Positions 12,120 to 23,118 of a stretch of 64,000 nt of DNA are shown here, one piece after another. The DNA is taken from positions 188,741,027-188,805,026 of the forward strand of contig NW_024609857.1 in the NCBI RefSeq assembly GCF_016920785.2, in the 5' to 3' direction. The translations under genes were made by a program, and so were the position numbers. Positions within the stretch are counted from its first letter, which is position 1. Every line of letters starts with the position of its first letter. Under the pieces are notes generated by a model. That model was not told the origin of the DNA. It saw only the letters and a program-made list of their open reading frames with translations, and made no database searches. The stretch comes from Ixodes scapularis. Lineage: Eukaryota; Arthropoda; Arachnida; Ixodida; Ixodidae.

Positions 12120-13420
12120 AAGACAATTCGAACAGACACCCATCTAACCATTTTTTTTTCATGCCAAGAAAGAGTGGTGCACAGTATACTCTATCGCAGT
12201 GCATTTGGGCCCTTGCTTGACAATAATTCGGCAGAAAGTAACAGTGGAGCTCGCTGCCAAGATACGACAAAGCCTCCGGCAGAAAACGACCCGCCGCACT
12301 CCAGATATAAAACAAAAACACCCGCGCTCCGACGGTGTCTTCCCGGTACTGCTCAACGTAACAGTCTCCCTTTTGTTTCGCCGATATTGTGCCCTGCTTC
12401 CTTCCACTTCTTTTCACACCTCTGCGTGCGTTGGACAGACTCCCGGGGGTTGTCCCCGTCACCCGTATTTACTACCGCGAATCCCGGGCGAAACTAAAGT
12501 CCGGACAGTTTCTCGTCTCGCAAAGCCATTTCCTTCGTACACTGGGCATCCCCCGCTCCCTTCACTACACGCGGGAAGCTCGTCTGTTCCCCAATTCCGA
12601 GCTCTGTTCCTTCGTTTCCTTTTGTGTGTGCTTCTATCGCCTCGCCTCCGACATTCTGTTTCTTTTGTAACGAGGAAACGGCTACTTTTCTCGCTGACTA
12701 TATGCGTCGCCTCTGTCTTCTCCTTCCCTTCCTCGGCTCCTGCTTATTTATTTTTTGTTTTGCAGTCCTGCCGGTTCCTTCCCCCTTATCATTTCATGAA
12801 TATGTATGCATATATCTTTACATCAAGACACGCGTGAAAGACTGCGTACAGATGACGTCGTTGACGACGACATCGTGTGTGAAGCGGGTGGCTGTTGCTC
12901 GCTTTTCTACTCGCGTTTCTCTTTTTGGCGTGTTGCGTCAGTTCGTTCTGGCTGGCTGCTCGTGCCGCTCTTCTGGGAGGCTGGTGTCTTCGCTCGGCGT
13001 TACGTTCGCTGACTGCGCTTTTGCGGAGGTGTTATTAGCCAACTGTCGCAGAAAAGAACCAGCTCACTCCCCACCTAGTTTGCGTCGGCGCCCGCGAGAA
13101 AAAAAGGGATTCCGAATGGGCAGGACCAATCAACGCTACCGCATGCGCGGGGAGGGGGCGGGAGGGGCGAGCCGGCATTAGGTACTTTTCGTACATCGCA
13201 CGTGAGAACATTTGCGTTGGTTCCGAGCGGGAACTCGGCCCTTTACCATCGTGCTACGACCGTGCGTGGAGCGCGGTCCTAGCACGCACCCCCAGCAGTG
13301 CTCCGCATCCGCGGAGGACTATCTACGAAAATTCCCCCTATGTTGATCTACCGGCCTGTTCGCCGGAACGCGCGAATCACGTGACTCACTTTATGCCCTG
13401 TGTGAGTGGAGTCCAACTTT
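12120..13420. other. C+T-rich, CpG-containing island, possible promoter or 5' exon region
   Basis: Over 1 kb that is markedly C- and T-rich on the plus strand (12290-12800), followed by a CpG-rich block with CGCGGGGAGG-type sequence to about 13380. A TATAAAA lies at about 12306-12312. Open frames of 212 and 185 codons arise here, but they are Leu/Ser/Cys/Phe-rich products of the pyrimidine bias, overlap in different frames and show no domain. I read this as a compositional island that could be a promoter, not as a coding gene. Confidence 0.35.
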
Positions 13421-13441
13421 CGCATCTGTTTTATTTACGTA

Positions 13442-13854
13442 TACACTCTAAAGAAAAATGGTATCAACTCACACCCTTTTGTCCCATATAATGCACCCCA
13501 TAACTTTAGTTCGACGTACAGCGCAATATAGTCGAACGGACGGCCCCAAAATTTACGAGGGGGCTTGATAAAAATGCGATATAACTTATTAAATAGCTAA
13601 AGTGCGCATCAAAGACCACAGAAAGCAAACACTGAGGTTTTGTAGCAGAGCCAAAAAAAAACCCGATTATTACTTTTTTGTAGTCAGTAAGAAGTACATC
13701 ACCTATTTTATTAAGTTGTACCACACGGCTATCAAGCACCTCGAGATAGTTATTACCGTCAGATCGACGTCAGTGCGCTGCGCGTGGAACTGAAGTTTTG
13801 AGGTGTACAATACGGGACAAAGGGTGTAAGAATACATCCTTTTTATAGAGTGTA
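13442..13854. mobile_element. Tc1/mariner-like MITE with TA target duplication
   Basis: The element spans 13444-13852. It starts CACTCTAAAGAAAAATGGTA and ends with the inverted counterpart CATCCTTTTTATAGAGTG, flanked by TA on both sides. Complementarity extends about 70 bp inward: CACACCCTTTTGTCCCATA pairs with TACGGGACAAAGGGTGTA, and CTTTAGTTC pairs with GAACTGAAG. A TA duplication is typical of Tc1/mariner elements. It is 409 bp long with no transposase; the inner open frames are antisense shadows across the TIRs. Confidence 0.85.
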
Positions 13855-15425
13855 CACTTGTGTCTATACACCTACCTACACGCGGCACTGACGACACGAC
13901 GTATGCAAACGGGCTTTCCTTCACACAGAAAGCTGGGTTTCACTCGTAGTGCACAGACCCGGTGTGGACAAACGCTGACTTGTTTGTAAACAGCGAGTCA
14001 GGCTCTACGCTGCATGCCGGGCTTTGTGTTCAGCATCCCAGCAAACTGAAAGACTGAAAAAAAAAAAAAAAGAACACAAAGGTAAGCACTCCAAATGGTC
14101 TCTTTCAGGAAGGCTGCACCGCGACCTCTGACATTTTAATTTAGATGCCCACGTAGTACAACTCGGGTCGCAGAACGGGTATTCTTTTGCTCGCACCTAT
14201 GTATACCACTGCTGCGTGTAAATACTGTCGGTTTCAAGGTTGCGTCCGCTCGGGCTTTATCGGCATTTCTTTTTGTCCCCTTTCAGCGAACGAGCACCTG
14301 CTTTGTTCGTGAGGACATTCCCCGATTTATGCGCGTGTGTTCGCGTGCGTGCGCGCGCGTATTGTCGAGGACTGTATTTGCATTAGCGCGAGCAGGCTCG
14401 CGTAAAGTTTATATTACTGTTAATTCAGGAAGTAAATACTTACGTGGTACACGCACGCGTGACTGACTTGGCACATTCGTTTATGAATATGCCTTTGAGT
14501 GAAGGACAATGCATTTCTTATTTTAGTTTTCCTTGTGACTACATGAGTGCAATATTGCCGTGAACAGAATCCACAGGCAATCCATTCATATCCATGTGCG
14601 TTTAGAAAATCGTTATCGCTCCTCCCCCCCCCCCCCCCTGTTCTTTCCAAGCGTAATTTTTATGAAGTAAAGCAAGCATTAAGGCTAGTCAATGTTGTAC
14701 ACGCGTTATTTTTATTTGAAGCAAACTGTTCCAAACGTAAAGACGCACCTAATAAATATGGTCAGTGCGTACATTGGGGGCACTGCTTGTGTTTTAATTC
14801 CTTATCCCTGTAAATTAGAAATACAGTGTTAATGCATTTTAAGAAATATAGACGAAAAATAAAAATGATATATACGACATAAATATAAGCCGAAAATAAT
14901 CCGCAAAAGCAGCTAATTTTCCTAGCCGGCGTCAACTTCACTCTTTTGTAAAATATCCACGAGACGAGGGTTTGCACTTAGCTTCGACAAATTCAAACGC
15001 CTCAGTTCACAATCATCGCAATAAAACTCACAAGATCAGACAGCATGCGTACGTGCAACCGCAACCGGCGTAAAAAAAAAAAAAAAAAAAAATTTAAAGT
15101 TCTTAGAGAACGTGTTCCCACGCGTCTAGGCGACGGTCCTGTACGCGATGGCAACACCAGCCGTTGCAGCATAAACTAGATTCTCACATTTTGCAACTCT
15201 CGCGTCTCAGAGAGTTTGAAACGCGTGCTCCTTTTCAAGAAAAACGGTCACGAAGAAGCTGAGTGCAGCTTCCGTAAGACTCGAAGTGACAACCTAAGCC
15301 GGGACAAATTGGGATACGGAAAGAGAAACAAACAAAAAGGAAAAATCAGGACAAGAAAACGTTATGCACTCCGATGCGTTCAGACCGCGAGGAAAGACTA
15401 GTAGTTTCTCATGTTGCAGACACGC
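13855..15425. other. Intergenic stretch, no recognised gene
   Basis: Mixed composition with a C15 tract (14624-14638) and an A19 run (about 15073-15091). Alternating GTGCGCGC near 14330-14360 is Z-DNA prone. No coding exon or RNA gene was recognised. Confidence 0.4.
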
Positions 15426-15640
15426 CGTCCCTTAGACACGGCCCCCTTTCCCCATTCCTGACTGCTTCCCTTTCATCCTTATCAACTTCATCCTTCACCC
15501 TTTCTTTCCATTTAACTCTTACTCTCTCTGCGCCTTCCTTTCTTTCTGGTACTTTGTTTTCTTTTCACTGGCTCGCTCTTTCACTTCCCGTGTCTTCCCT
15601 ACTCGGAATTGCGCAATCCCTTTCCCTGCATCTCTGCTGC
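15426..15640 (+). repeat. Polypyrimidine-rich tract
   Basis: About 200 bp with very few purines on the plus strand (runs such as CCCTTTCCCC and TTTCTTTCTGG). The 93-codon Ser/Leu/Thr frame over it is a product of this composition. Such tracts can form triplex DNA or act as splice-acceptor-like decoys. Confidence 0.7.
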
Positions 15641-16599
15641 GGGCGGCGTCGGTAATTGCGCTGTCTCTGGCGCTGCATGGATTTCGAGGGAGCTCGTTTC
15701 GAGTGAAGTCACGTCCGTAAGGCCATCCCGGGCCCGCATCCCTCGAACAAAAAATATATTAAAAAAAGGCCGATAAAAGACTGGCCACCAAAAACGCCAA
15801 CGAGTAAAAAAAAAAAAAGAACTAGTTTATTTGATTGGGTATACATTTTCTTTTTCACGTTGCTTTCTCATTCGGAGGATTCTATGGGTTTCTGCTGGCA
15901 GTGTCGAAATTTTTCCGGTCGCTGAAATAGGAGCGACAGCTTTTAGGGTGCCTTAGGATTACGTGTTTCGCGGGTTGTTACTCACGCGTTGTTTTGTTGC
16001 TTCTTCTCTTTACTTAGAAAGTCCGTATTACGCTTATCATTTTGTTGTTAATCCTGAAATTTTGTTCGTTTCGCCTTAAGGGCCTCAACAGGATTTTTTT
16101 TTTGTTTTATTAGTAGATGCTTTAGAAGAGAGCTGCTGATAAGAGTGTCGGTTTCGCAACCGTTATTTGTTGTTTAGTCGTGCTTGCTTTATTTGGCGAG
16201 CGTGTGCTCTTTTTTATTGTTTGTTTAATGATACGATTAAAGAAAAAACGTTCCTTCGTTCATCTGCCCGTTTATGTGCTTTTTTTCTGCTCTCGCTCGA
16301 ACTCGATGTGAAAATAACGACATGGAACATCGAGGAACCATCTTAAGTGTCCGTTGAAGAGAAGAATAAAAAAGAGAATTATCAAAAAATCTCTAAATAA
16401 AAAAGCATGAAAACAAAAGTAAAAGAAATAAGAAACCCACATTGAAATAAATGAAGAGAAAATATGGCATGCGTTAGGACCACTCATATTAAGAAACGGT
16501 TAAAAGGAATGAGAGGAAACAAAACTAAAAGGGCGAAGTCACTGAGTGCTTAAGAACCGAAGGGTGTTGATTATGCGATTACTGTTTCCTGATTTGTTC
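15641..16599. other. Intergenic stretch, no recognised gene
   Basis: T-rich on the plus strand to about 16250 and A-rich afterwards. No repeats or coding exons were recognised. Confidence 0.4.
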
Positions 16600-16944
16600 A
16601 TTGGGACATATACTCTTATATACCGACAAAGTCTGGCAGATCGCCACGAGAAGCGGCCGCCGAAACGGAAAACGTCGAGCGGCAGACAACGGATGATTGG
16701 AGAGCCACATGACTGGCGCCCCGCTGCGGTGAGACACAGAAACACGCTTCTCCCGAGCGAACAAGTGTGTTTCGGGTCCTCGCCGCTGCAAAACCTGTGC
16801 GCTGACGTTCAGGTCCCCCGAGAGATGGCTTCTTGATGCTCTGTGCTACCAGACCCTCGCGCTACAAATCGGTGACCGGGCACCCTATGGCTCCGACGTC
16901 GAACTGCCAGGCTTTGTGAGTATAAAGAAGGCTATGATTGGGAG
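16600..16944 (+). mobile_element. hAT-like MITE, copy 2 (element 16608-16936)
   Basis: A 329-bp copy of the family seen at 10968. It is flanked by ATTGGGAC (16600-16607) and ATTGGGAG (16937-16944), an 8-bp duplication with one mismatch. It carries the shared CTGGCAGATCGCCACGAG, GAGCGGCAGACA, GTGACTGGCG-type and GTGTGTTTCGGGTCCTCGCC blocks, and ends GCCAGGCTTTGTGAGTATA followed by AAGAAGGCTATG. The left terminus has drifted (ATATACTCTTATATACCGAC) relative to the family. Confidence 0.85.
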
Positions 16945-19500
16945 CTCTAATCGACTGATCTTGCAATCGCATTGCCTGCAAAGCGATAATAAAAAACTCG
17001 TGACAAGATAGGCCTAGCGTTTCTTAAACTCCCAAAAACTCTCAAAAGTTAGAAGAACGCACACAAACAAATAAACAAAGAAATAAAAACACAGGGACAA
17101 AGGACGAGACGTACGAAAGACGAGCCATCGTGACGTTCGCGTATTGATCTCGCGAGAGACTTCTGAAGAGCGCATGCGCATTTGTGTCCCGATGCCATTT
17201 TGCGAGGCTCACTATTTTTGCAGTTTGTGTTGTATCTTTTTTATTGCATTTTTCGTTCATTATTCCAGTCTATGTCAATAGAACAACCAGCCAATCACGA
17301 AGTCTGCCGCCTCTCAAAAGAAATGTTGATGCGACAAAAGTCAGATCACAAGCATGATTAAAAATTTCCCGACAGGTTTTCAATCGACAAAAGAGAAGGA
17401 TGGAAGTAATAGCGTGGAATTCAGTTTATTTAAACTTTTATGAACGGCGGCACTGTGTTCCGGGGTTCATTATGCAGTAATTGACTTCTTTTTTTTTTTT
17501 TTTTTGTCGCGTAAGGTTTTGAAATAAATATTGCTGGAGAACTTGCGGTTTACAACTTCTGATTTTGCAACATTTATTTCTGAAGTTTTCGTATGATTAT
17601 TTATCGCAGGTTTCAGAAAAGATATCGGTAGCAAAAATTTAATTTACGGTGGATGCAAAAGATGTTGCTTCAAGACTAAGGCGCAGACTTCAATGATGAG
17701 GGTATCCGAAAGCTTGTGCCACGATATGAACGATACCTTGTCCTGGGAAGCTATAGCGTAGAACCATCAATTAAGATACGCAAACTTTAGTTAAAATAAA
17801 ACTTTGTCAAATAATGCTGCTTAACTTTTTTTTTTCTTTTCAATGTGTAAAATACTTTCTGGATGCGTCTCCCATCGTATGACCAAAGCTTGAAGCACCT
17901 TATTTGTTTCAACATATACTCAAGTTGGTGACTGCGAAGAAGATATTTGCGGATATTTTCAATAGCTTGGCCGGAGGTATTTAGGCTTTGTCCTGTTACG
18001 ATTAATAGAATTGTCTATTTTGAAGAATTTTCAAATTTCGGTACGTTTGTTTTCAAACTTGCTTATATGACCTCGTGTTCTGACTGGCAGACGCGATGTG
18101 AGCAGTGTACTGGCGCGTACTTTCGAGCGAATCTGTTGTGGCAGCTTTGGATTCTCGCACATGCCATCAATTTCGCAGGAGAAGTAGGCAACATATACTT
18201 ACAGGCACGTTCTTTTGGTCCCGTCTGTAATCGGGTAACGACTGGTAAACATACCCTTTTCTTTTTTTGCTTTTCTTTTAGGGGGGGGGGGGAGGGGAGA
18301 CTTTGAAGCTACCTGAGTACAACGGTACACATAACATTCGGGGCCAGAGTCAGCGCTAACTCTTGTTTTTTACACGAGACCAGCAAACCCCCCCCCCCCC
18401 CCCCCCGCCCCCATACGCGAGGGAAAACAACCGTCATTATCTCAGTCGCAGTGCGCCTGTTTTATCCATAACTGAAGGAAGAGCAATCTGGTAAAAGAAA
18501 GGAGCAAAAAATTCTTCTCGTGCAGACATATCGACCACTCGCAGTGGTGAATATTGCCAAGTAGCGGTTTTCCGACCTTCAAAAAGACAGGCTCTTTGTA
18601 GAGTCATAATACAGCAGAGATAAACAAAACCTATGGGGGGGATTGACTTTGCTGTCGCATACAACTGCGGTGACAAGATTGAATCGGAGCTCAGAGAAAC
18701 TCATGGGGTTCGAATGACGTGAGACCTCATACAGAGAAATGCCGGACGCTGGTATTTACAGGGTGTGACCGTAAAAACCAACACATTTCGCACGCCTTTC
18801 AAAATTTGAATTTTAAACGTACTATCGGGTTCCAATGAAATGCGAACACTGGGGCCTGTGGCCGTTGAGAGATGCTGCGACTCGACTAGGCGTATGGAAA
18901 CTGATAAAGCTGCGGGGTGGGGAGTCGAGTGCTGGGAGTGTGTGCCCTACTCCGATGTGTTTGAGCCTCGTCCATCAGAACCAAAGCTGGCAGGCTGCGC
19001 CGGTGTTGCGCGGGAAGTTCAGTAACTTTTCGCATTTTACTCGAACTCGATAGTACATACCTGAAATTGGGCACCCAAACTTAGTTTTGCAAAATGTTTC
19101 ATGTTTTCAAATCTCAAATCAAGGGCAGAAAAAATATTAAAAATGAACCAACTTCGGAGGCCGAGTATTTCCTAGGTCCTACACCAGCATGTTTGTCGTC
19201 TGCACGCTGGTCTATGAGCTTGCGTCCGGGTGGCATGCTAAACGTAAAAACCGCTCAGAACCAAGAGTAGATACCGGCGACATGAGCAAGCAAATCGCGA
19301 TATCTACTAGTTTAAAAGAAATATATGAACAATGACCACCTGGGAGCCAACTAACTTACTAGTGTACAGGCGACAAACATCCGGTAGGAAAAGAACGGCC
19401 GCCTGATTTGCTATATTTTTAAGTTTCCCAACTCTGATCATGGCTCTAAAAAAATAAAAAAAAAAAACATAAATGTAAAAACTTTTTAGCGAAACTACGT
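16945..19500. other. Intergenic stretch, no recognised gene
   Basis: AT-rich with a T19 run near 17490 and G12 (18281-18292) and C19 (18388-18406) tracts. A 119-codon frame at 17947-18306 runs into the G tract and is judged chance. At 18830-19030 the sequence is less AT-rich and open in two plus frames and one minus frame, but no domain is recognisable. Confidence 0.4.
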
Positions 19501-19711
19501 CTGCGTGCTCAATTTCAGTTGTATGTACGTTTTGAATTTGATTTTTGCAAAGTAAGCCAACTACGTTGGCCCTTACGGACGCATTTTGTAGGTTTTCGAA
19601 TGGAAAAAACGCGAGACTTTGACTCAGCAGCGAGACCGCGAAAGATGCGGCCGTGGGATGGCGCGGGTGCGGCCGTGACGTTGCAGTGCGCGCGCTTCAT
19701 GGTATGTTTAC

Positions 19712-20430
19712 ACCAGAGCCTTTTATACTGGGAGAGTTCGGCGGGTGGGAGGGGCTTACGGCCCGCTAGGTCTAGCGGACTCAGCGGGCGCCGCTTCCGC
19801 CATGATGTGCCTCCCGGCGAGTGGGTCCCCATCGACATGCGATGTATACGCGTGTAGGTTTTGCCGTTTGCGCTTCTGTTGGCGTAAGGAGAAAGTAGAA
19901 AAATCAAGCATTTCGTTGCGTTAATCATACGTTAATCATAAACTTACCTCGCACAATCGAGAACTCGGCTTCCAGTCAGCCCTTCTTGGTTTCCCAGATC
20001 TTGTGCCTTGCGCGGTTTTCTTTTCCTTGCGGGAACCGGTACATCCTGAACCCCTTTTTCGCGTTGTTCGAGCAGCCAACGGCATTGCAGCCCCCCATTT
20101 CTTTTTCATCTAACGTCTGGCAGAGCGCAGCGCAAAACGATCATTTTCATCGTCGTCTCTCGCTCTATGGACTCTAGCGAGCCGACTGCCGGCTCGAGTC
20201 AGTAGGGCTAACGGGTTTTATCAGCCGCCACCAGCCTTACACCAAACAAGGGTGAAGCTTGCAATTTAAGGTTATAATTATAATGCAATTAAATGCAAAG
20301 GTGCAATCAAGCTAGATGGCAAGGCACATCATGGCGGATGCGCACAGTTGCCAGACTGTTTGATCAGTGCTGCCAGACTGGCGGCTGGATCAAAGAACCG
20401 CCGAACTCTCCCAGTATAAAAGGCTCTGGT
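19712..20430. repeat. 33-bp perfect inverted repeat, 653-bp spacer
   Basis: ACCAGAGCCTTTTATACTGG plus GAGAGTTCGGCGG at 19712-19744 recurs exactly as its reverse complement at 20398-20430. The flanks diverge at once on both sides. The spacer is GC-mixed and carries no recognised coding domain. It could be the ends of a small transposon or two oppositely oriented insertions of one repeat; no target duplication could be fixed. Confidence 0.8.
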
Positions 20431-22071
20431 TTACACCTGCGTTCAACAACGGTGCCGCCGAAGCGAATTCGCTCGTGGCAGTGGCGGCGATGAGCAGGAG
20501 GTGTTACATCTCTTTCCAGCGGCGGCGGCCGTTTTCTTGGTGGTTCTCGAAGCTTATCTTTCATAGGTCATGACGTCAAGACGCGAGATCACGTCGGCTG
20601 CGCACGTCTGAGCAGGTGACTTTGTTGGTGTTCGTAGTTGCTACGGTTGTTCACACGGCGTTGCGCGAGGTGTCAACATCGCAAACAAGATGAACCAAAA
20701 CGACTGCTTGAACGACTAATAGGTCGGAACGATTTTTCTTTCGCCCAACCTGCTGCGATACAGCAAGGGGAGCACCTTGCTTTTAAAAAGCAGCGGCGCA
20801 GTTGGCGGTGGGTGTTTCGGCCATGCCTGCAGGAACACAACAGCACGGGACAGGCGAGCTGCTTTCTTCCTTGCCTCCGCTCAAGGAAGGTGGAGTATTA
20901 GAGAGGATGTATGAATTCATGATATTATAGCAAATTTAGAATGTTTTTTTTTATATGTCGGTCCTGATCGATTCAGTTGAAATCGTGTAGGCACGCGTCA
21001 TTCGCCCATTCAGGGTTATCGTCTTTGTTCTTTTGGGCCGGCTACATGGAAACAATATGTGTTAATGTTCACCATGGTCCGTTTCACCAAGAGTGTGAGC
21101 AAAGCTTCTGCTACGAGCACGAACATGTTTGGCTTAAGGGACGCTTCGGAGTGTTGCGTTCTCTCCTGTAACTGCTGCGATCGTGCAGTTTATACGAGAA
21201 ATAAAGAAAATAGTAATGCCTCATCAATTATTTGCGCAGAATCTGGTCTATTGTCTCATGTATGTGCGTGTACGTGTTTGCTACAGGTTCCTCAGGATGC
21301 CTCCGTGCTGCTCGTCGCCCCCCCCCCCCCCCCCCCCTCCCCTTCTCCATAAAAAAGTGGAGACGAGATTGCAAAGCCCGATTCATCCCGACATGCGGGA
21401 TTCTAGAACGTGTCAGACTGTACTTTACCAGAGATGCGCTGCCAAGCATGCACAATATGTGTGACAGGCTTTAAATTTGAGGACAAGCAGCACAACAGTG
21501 TGACATAGGTTCGATGGGAAAAGCTAATATAGGTGTATGTCAGCAATTTACAGCTCAGGCAAAATTGTCCTCAGCTGGGCACCTGAATTCCAAGCTATTA
21601 TATTTACGGTCCAGCTGAAACAATGGTCAAGGTTTCCAGTATCTTTTGTTCTGAGGTGAGAAACAGTGATAGATGTCAGATTTATGTTCATTGCATAAAA
21701 TATGTTGGATGCAAAGGAATATTAAACTGTATATATGATCCTGTAGCCCTTTATCACTAACCATAACACTTTTTCTTCAAACAAAAATTGTGTTATCCAT
21801 CACCTTGTAGATTTTAGGAATCACTGTAGCAGTTAGATTCTCTAATACGACTTCAAAATATTTACATACGTTTTCCCTATCTCCAGCCTAGCCTATAGGC
21901 AATGAGGAATAAGCTGTCTCACTAGTTTATTGATTCTGGGAATGTGCCTCCGAAAGAAAAAAATATTGTGACATCTGACCAGACATGTGCAGGCAGGTTT
22001 TTTCAATTAATTTATTTTCATATAAAAATCAGGTGCTCATCATATACATTTGTTTGCAAGGAGGGGCACGT
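20431..22071. other. Intergenic stretch, no recognised gene
   Basis: Includes CGG-rich sequence near 20500-20530, a C20 tract at 21318-21337 and AT-rich sequence after 21480. Plus-strand frames around 20977-21171 and 21059-21352 contain several Cys and His codons (for example CEQSFCYEHEH), but no zinc-finger family is recognisable. Confidence 0.4.
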
Positions 22072-22072
22072 T

Positions 22073-22364
22073 TATTAAAATAAATACAGACAGGAAGACA
22101 CAGAAACAACGAGAAGACGAACAGAGGAACAGAGCTATTTCTCGACTCGCTTTGCCCTTTGAAAAACATAGAAAAGAATGACGAACAAACAGAAAGAACG
22201 ATCAAGTCAGGAGAGCAAGCTTGAATAACGTCGCATGTTTCATTTCTGTTTGTTTGATATTCTGGGTCAGCTTGGCTTTAACCTTGTTCTCCTCCAATCT
22301 TTCTTGTGTCTTGCTCTTTGATTTCCATATATTTTGAAGCAAAATACAAAGAAAGTTTTCTGGA
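22073..22364 (-). CDS. Candidate terminal exon of an unidentified minus-strand gene
   Basis: On the minus strand, an acceptor-like TTCTCTGGTGTCCAG (about 22365-22379) precedes an open frame ending at 22202. The product is Lys/Glu/Gln-rich (KTQERLEENKVKAKLTQ), which could form a helix or coiled coil, and ends FKLALLT-stop. About 125 nt downstream is AATAAA (tttatt on the plus strand, 22073-22078). A second minus frame across the same stretch is also open, so the frame is not certain. No family is recognised. The poly(A) signal makes a transcript end plausible, but the coding call is weak. Confidence 0.3.
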
Positions 22365-22523
22365 CACCAGAGAATCATCACGTGGTGCACAGAAAACCAT
22401 TGAGAAACAAAAGCACGCGTCCATACTTTTCAATCTTGATCTTGAGGCGACCACACGATTGCCAGCAAAGCGACCCGGCTGGTGCGCCAGGGGGCTAGCA
22501 CAAGCAGCGGGCGCGGGGGATGC

Positions 22524-23063
22524 CTTTGGCAATAGCCTCCACTATACTCATGGTGAATTCCGCTCGTAGATCTCGAGCGCTCCAAAAGCTCCAAAAGCGC
22601 CTAGTCGACTCGGAGCGGCTCCCACGGAGCGGAATTTTGCCTGCCTCGCGGATTTTGGAAAGCGCTCCGGATCTACGAATAGAATTCACCATCCTAAACC
22701 TTTGCAGTTCGACGACGGAGCCATAGAGTGCCCGGTCGCAGATTTGGAGCTCGAGGATGTGGTAGCACAGAGCATTTCTCGGAGAACCTGATCGTCAGCG
22801 CACAGCTTTTACAGCGGCGAGGACCCGAAACATAAGTTTTGAACCCGACGAGAAAAAAGCGGTAGTGTGAGGAATGCGAGGAGCACGAGCGGACATTCCA
22901 TCGCTCGGGAGAAGTGTGTTTCGGCATCTCGCCGCTGCGGGGCGCCCGCCACGTGGCTCCTCCTCTCCTCCGTTGTCTGCCGCTCTACATTCTTGATTTC
23001 GGAGGCCGCGCCTCGCGGCGATCTGCCAGGCATTGTCAATATAGAGGAGGCTATGCTTTGGCA
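22524..23063 (-). mobile_element. hAT-like MITE, copy 3, interrupted by a foldback element
   Basis: Minus-orientation copy of the family (element 22532-23055), flanked by a perfect 8-bp duplication CTTTGGCA at 22524-22531 and 23056-23063. The left terminus ATAGCCTCCACTATACTC is separated from the family interior (GCAGTTCGACGACGGAGCC) by a 143-bp foldback insertion at 22550-22692. The interior carries CGCCACGTGGCTCC, TCTGCCGCTCTA and GCGATCTGCCAGG in inverted sense. The perfect duplication suggests this is the youngest of the four copies, or one subject to less drift. Confidence 0.9.
22550..22692. mobile_element. 143-bp foldback element nested in the hAT-like MITE
   Basis: ATGGTGAATTCCGCTCGTAG at the left end pairs with the right end CTACGAATAGAATTCACCAT. 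Inner blocks GATCTCGAGCGCTCC and GGAGCGCTTTCC (minus strand) continue the pairing, so most of the element is one imperfect hairpin. It splits the 5' terminal repeat of the surrounding MITE and so inserted later. No clear target duplication was found. Confidence 0.8.
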
Positions 23064-23118
23064 GGCCTGCCATTGCAGGTGCTTAGCCACACCAGGGTGG
23101 TAATGACAACGTTCTAAT

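Noticed and set aside
12199..12837. 212-codon plus-strand open frame, the longest in the window
   Set aside because: Runs through pyrimidine-rich sequence, product is Leu/Ser/Phe/Arg-rich without domain, and other frames of similar length overlap it.
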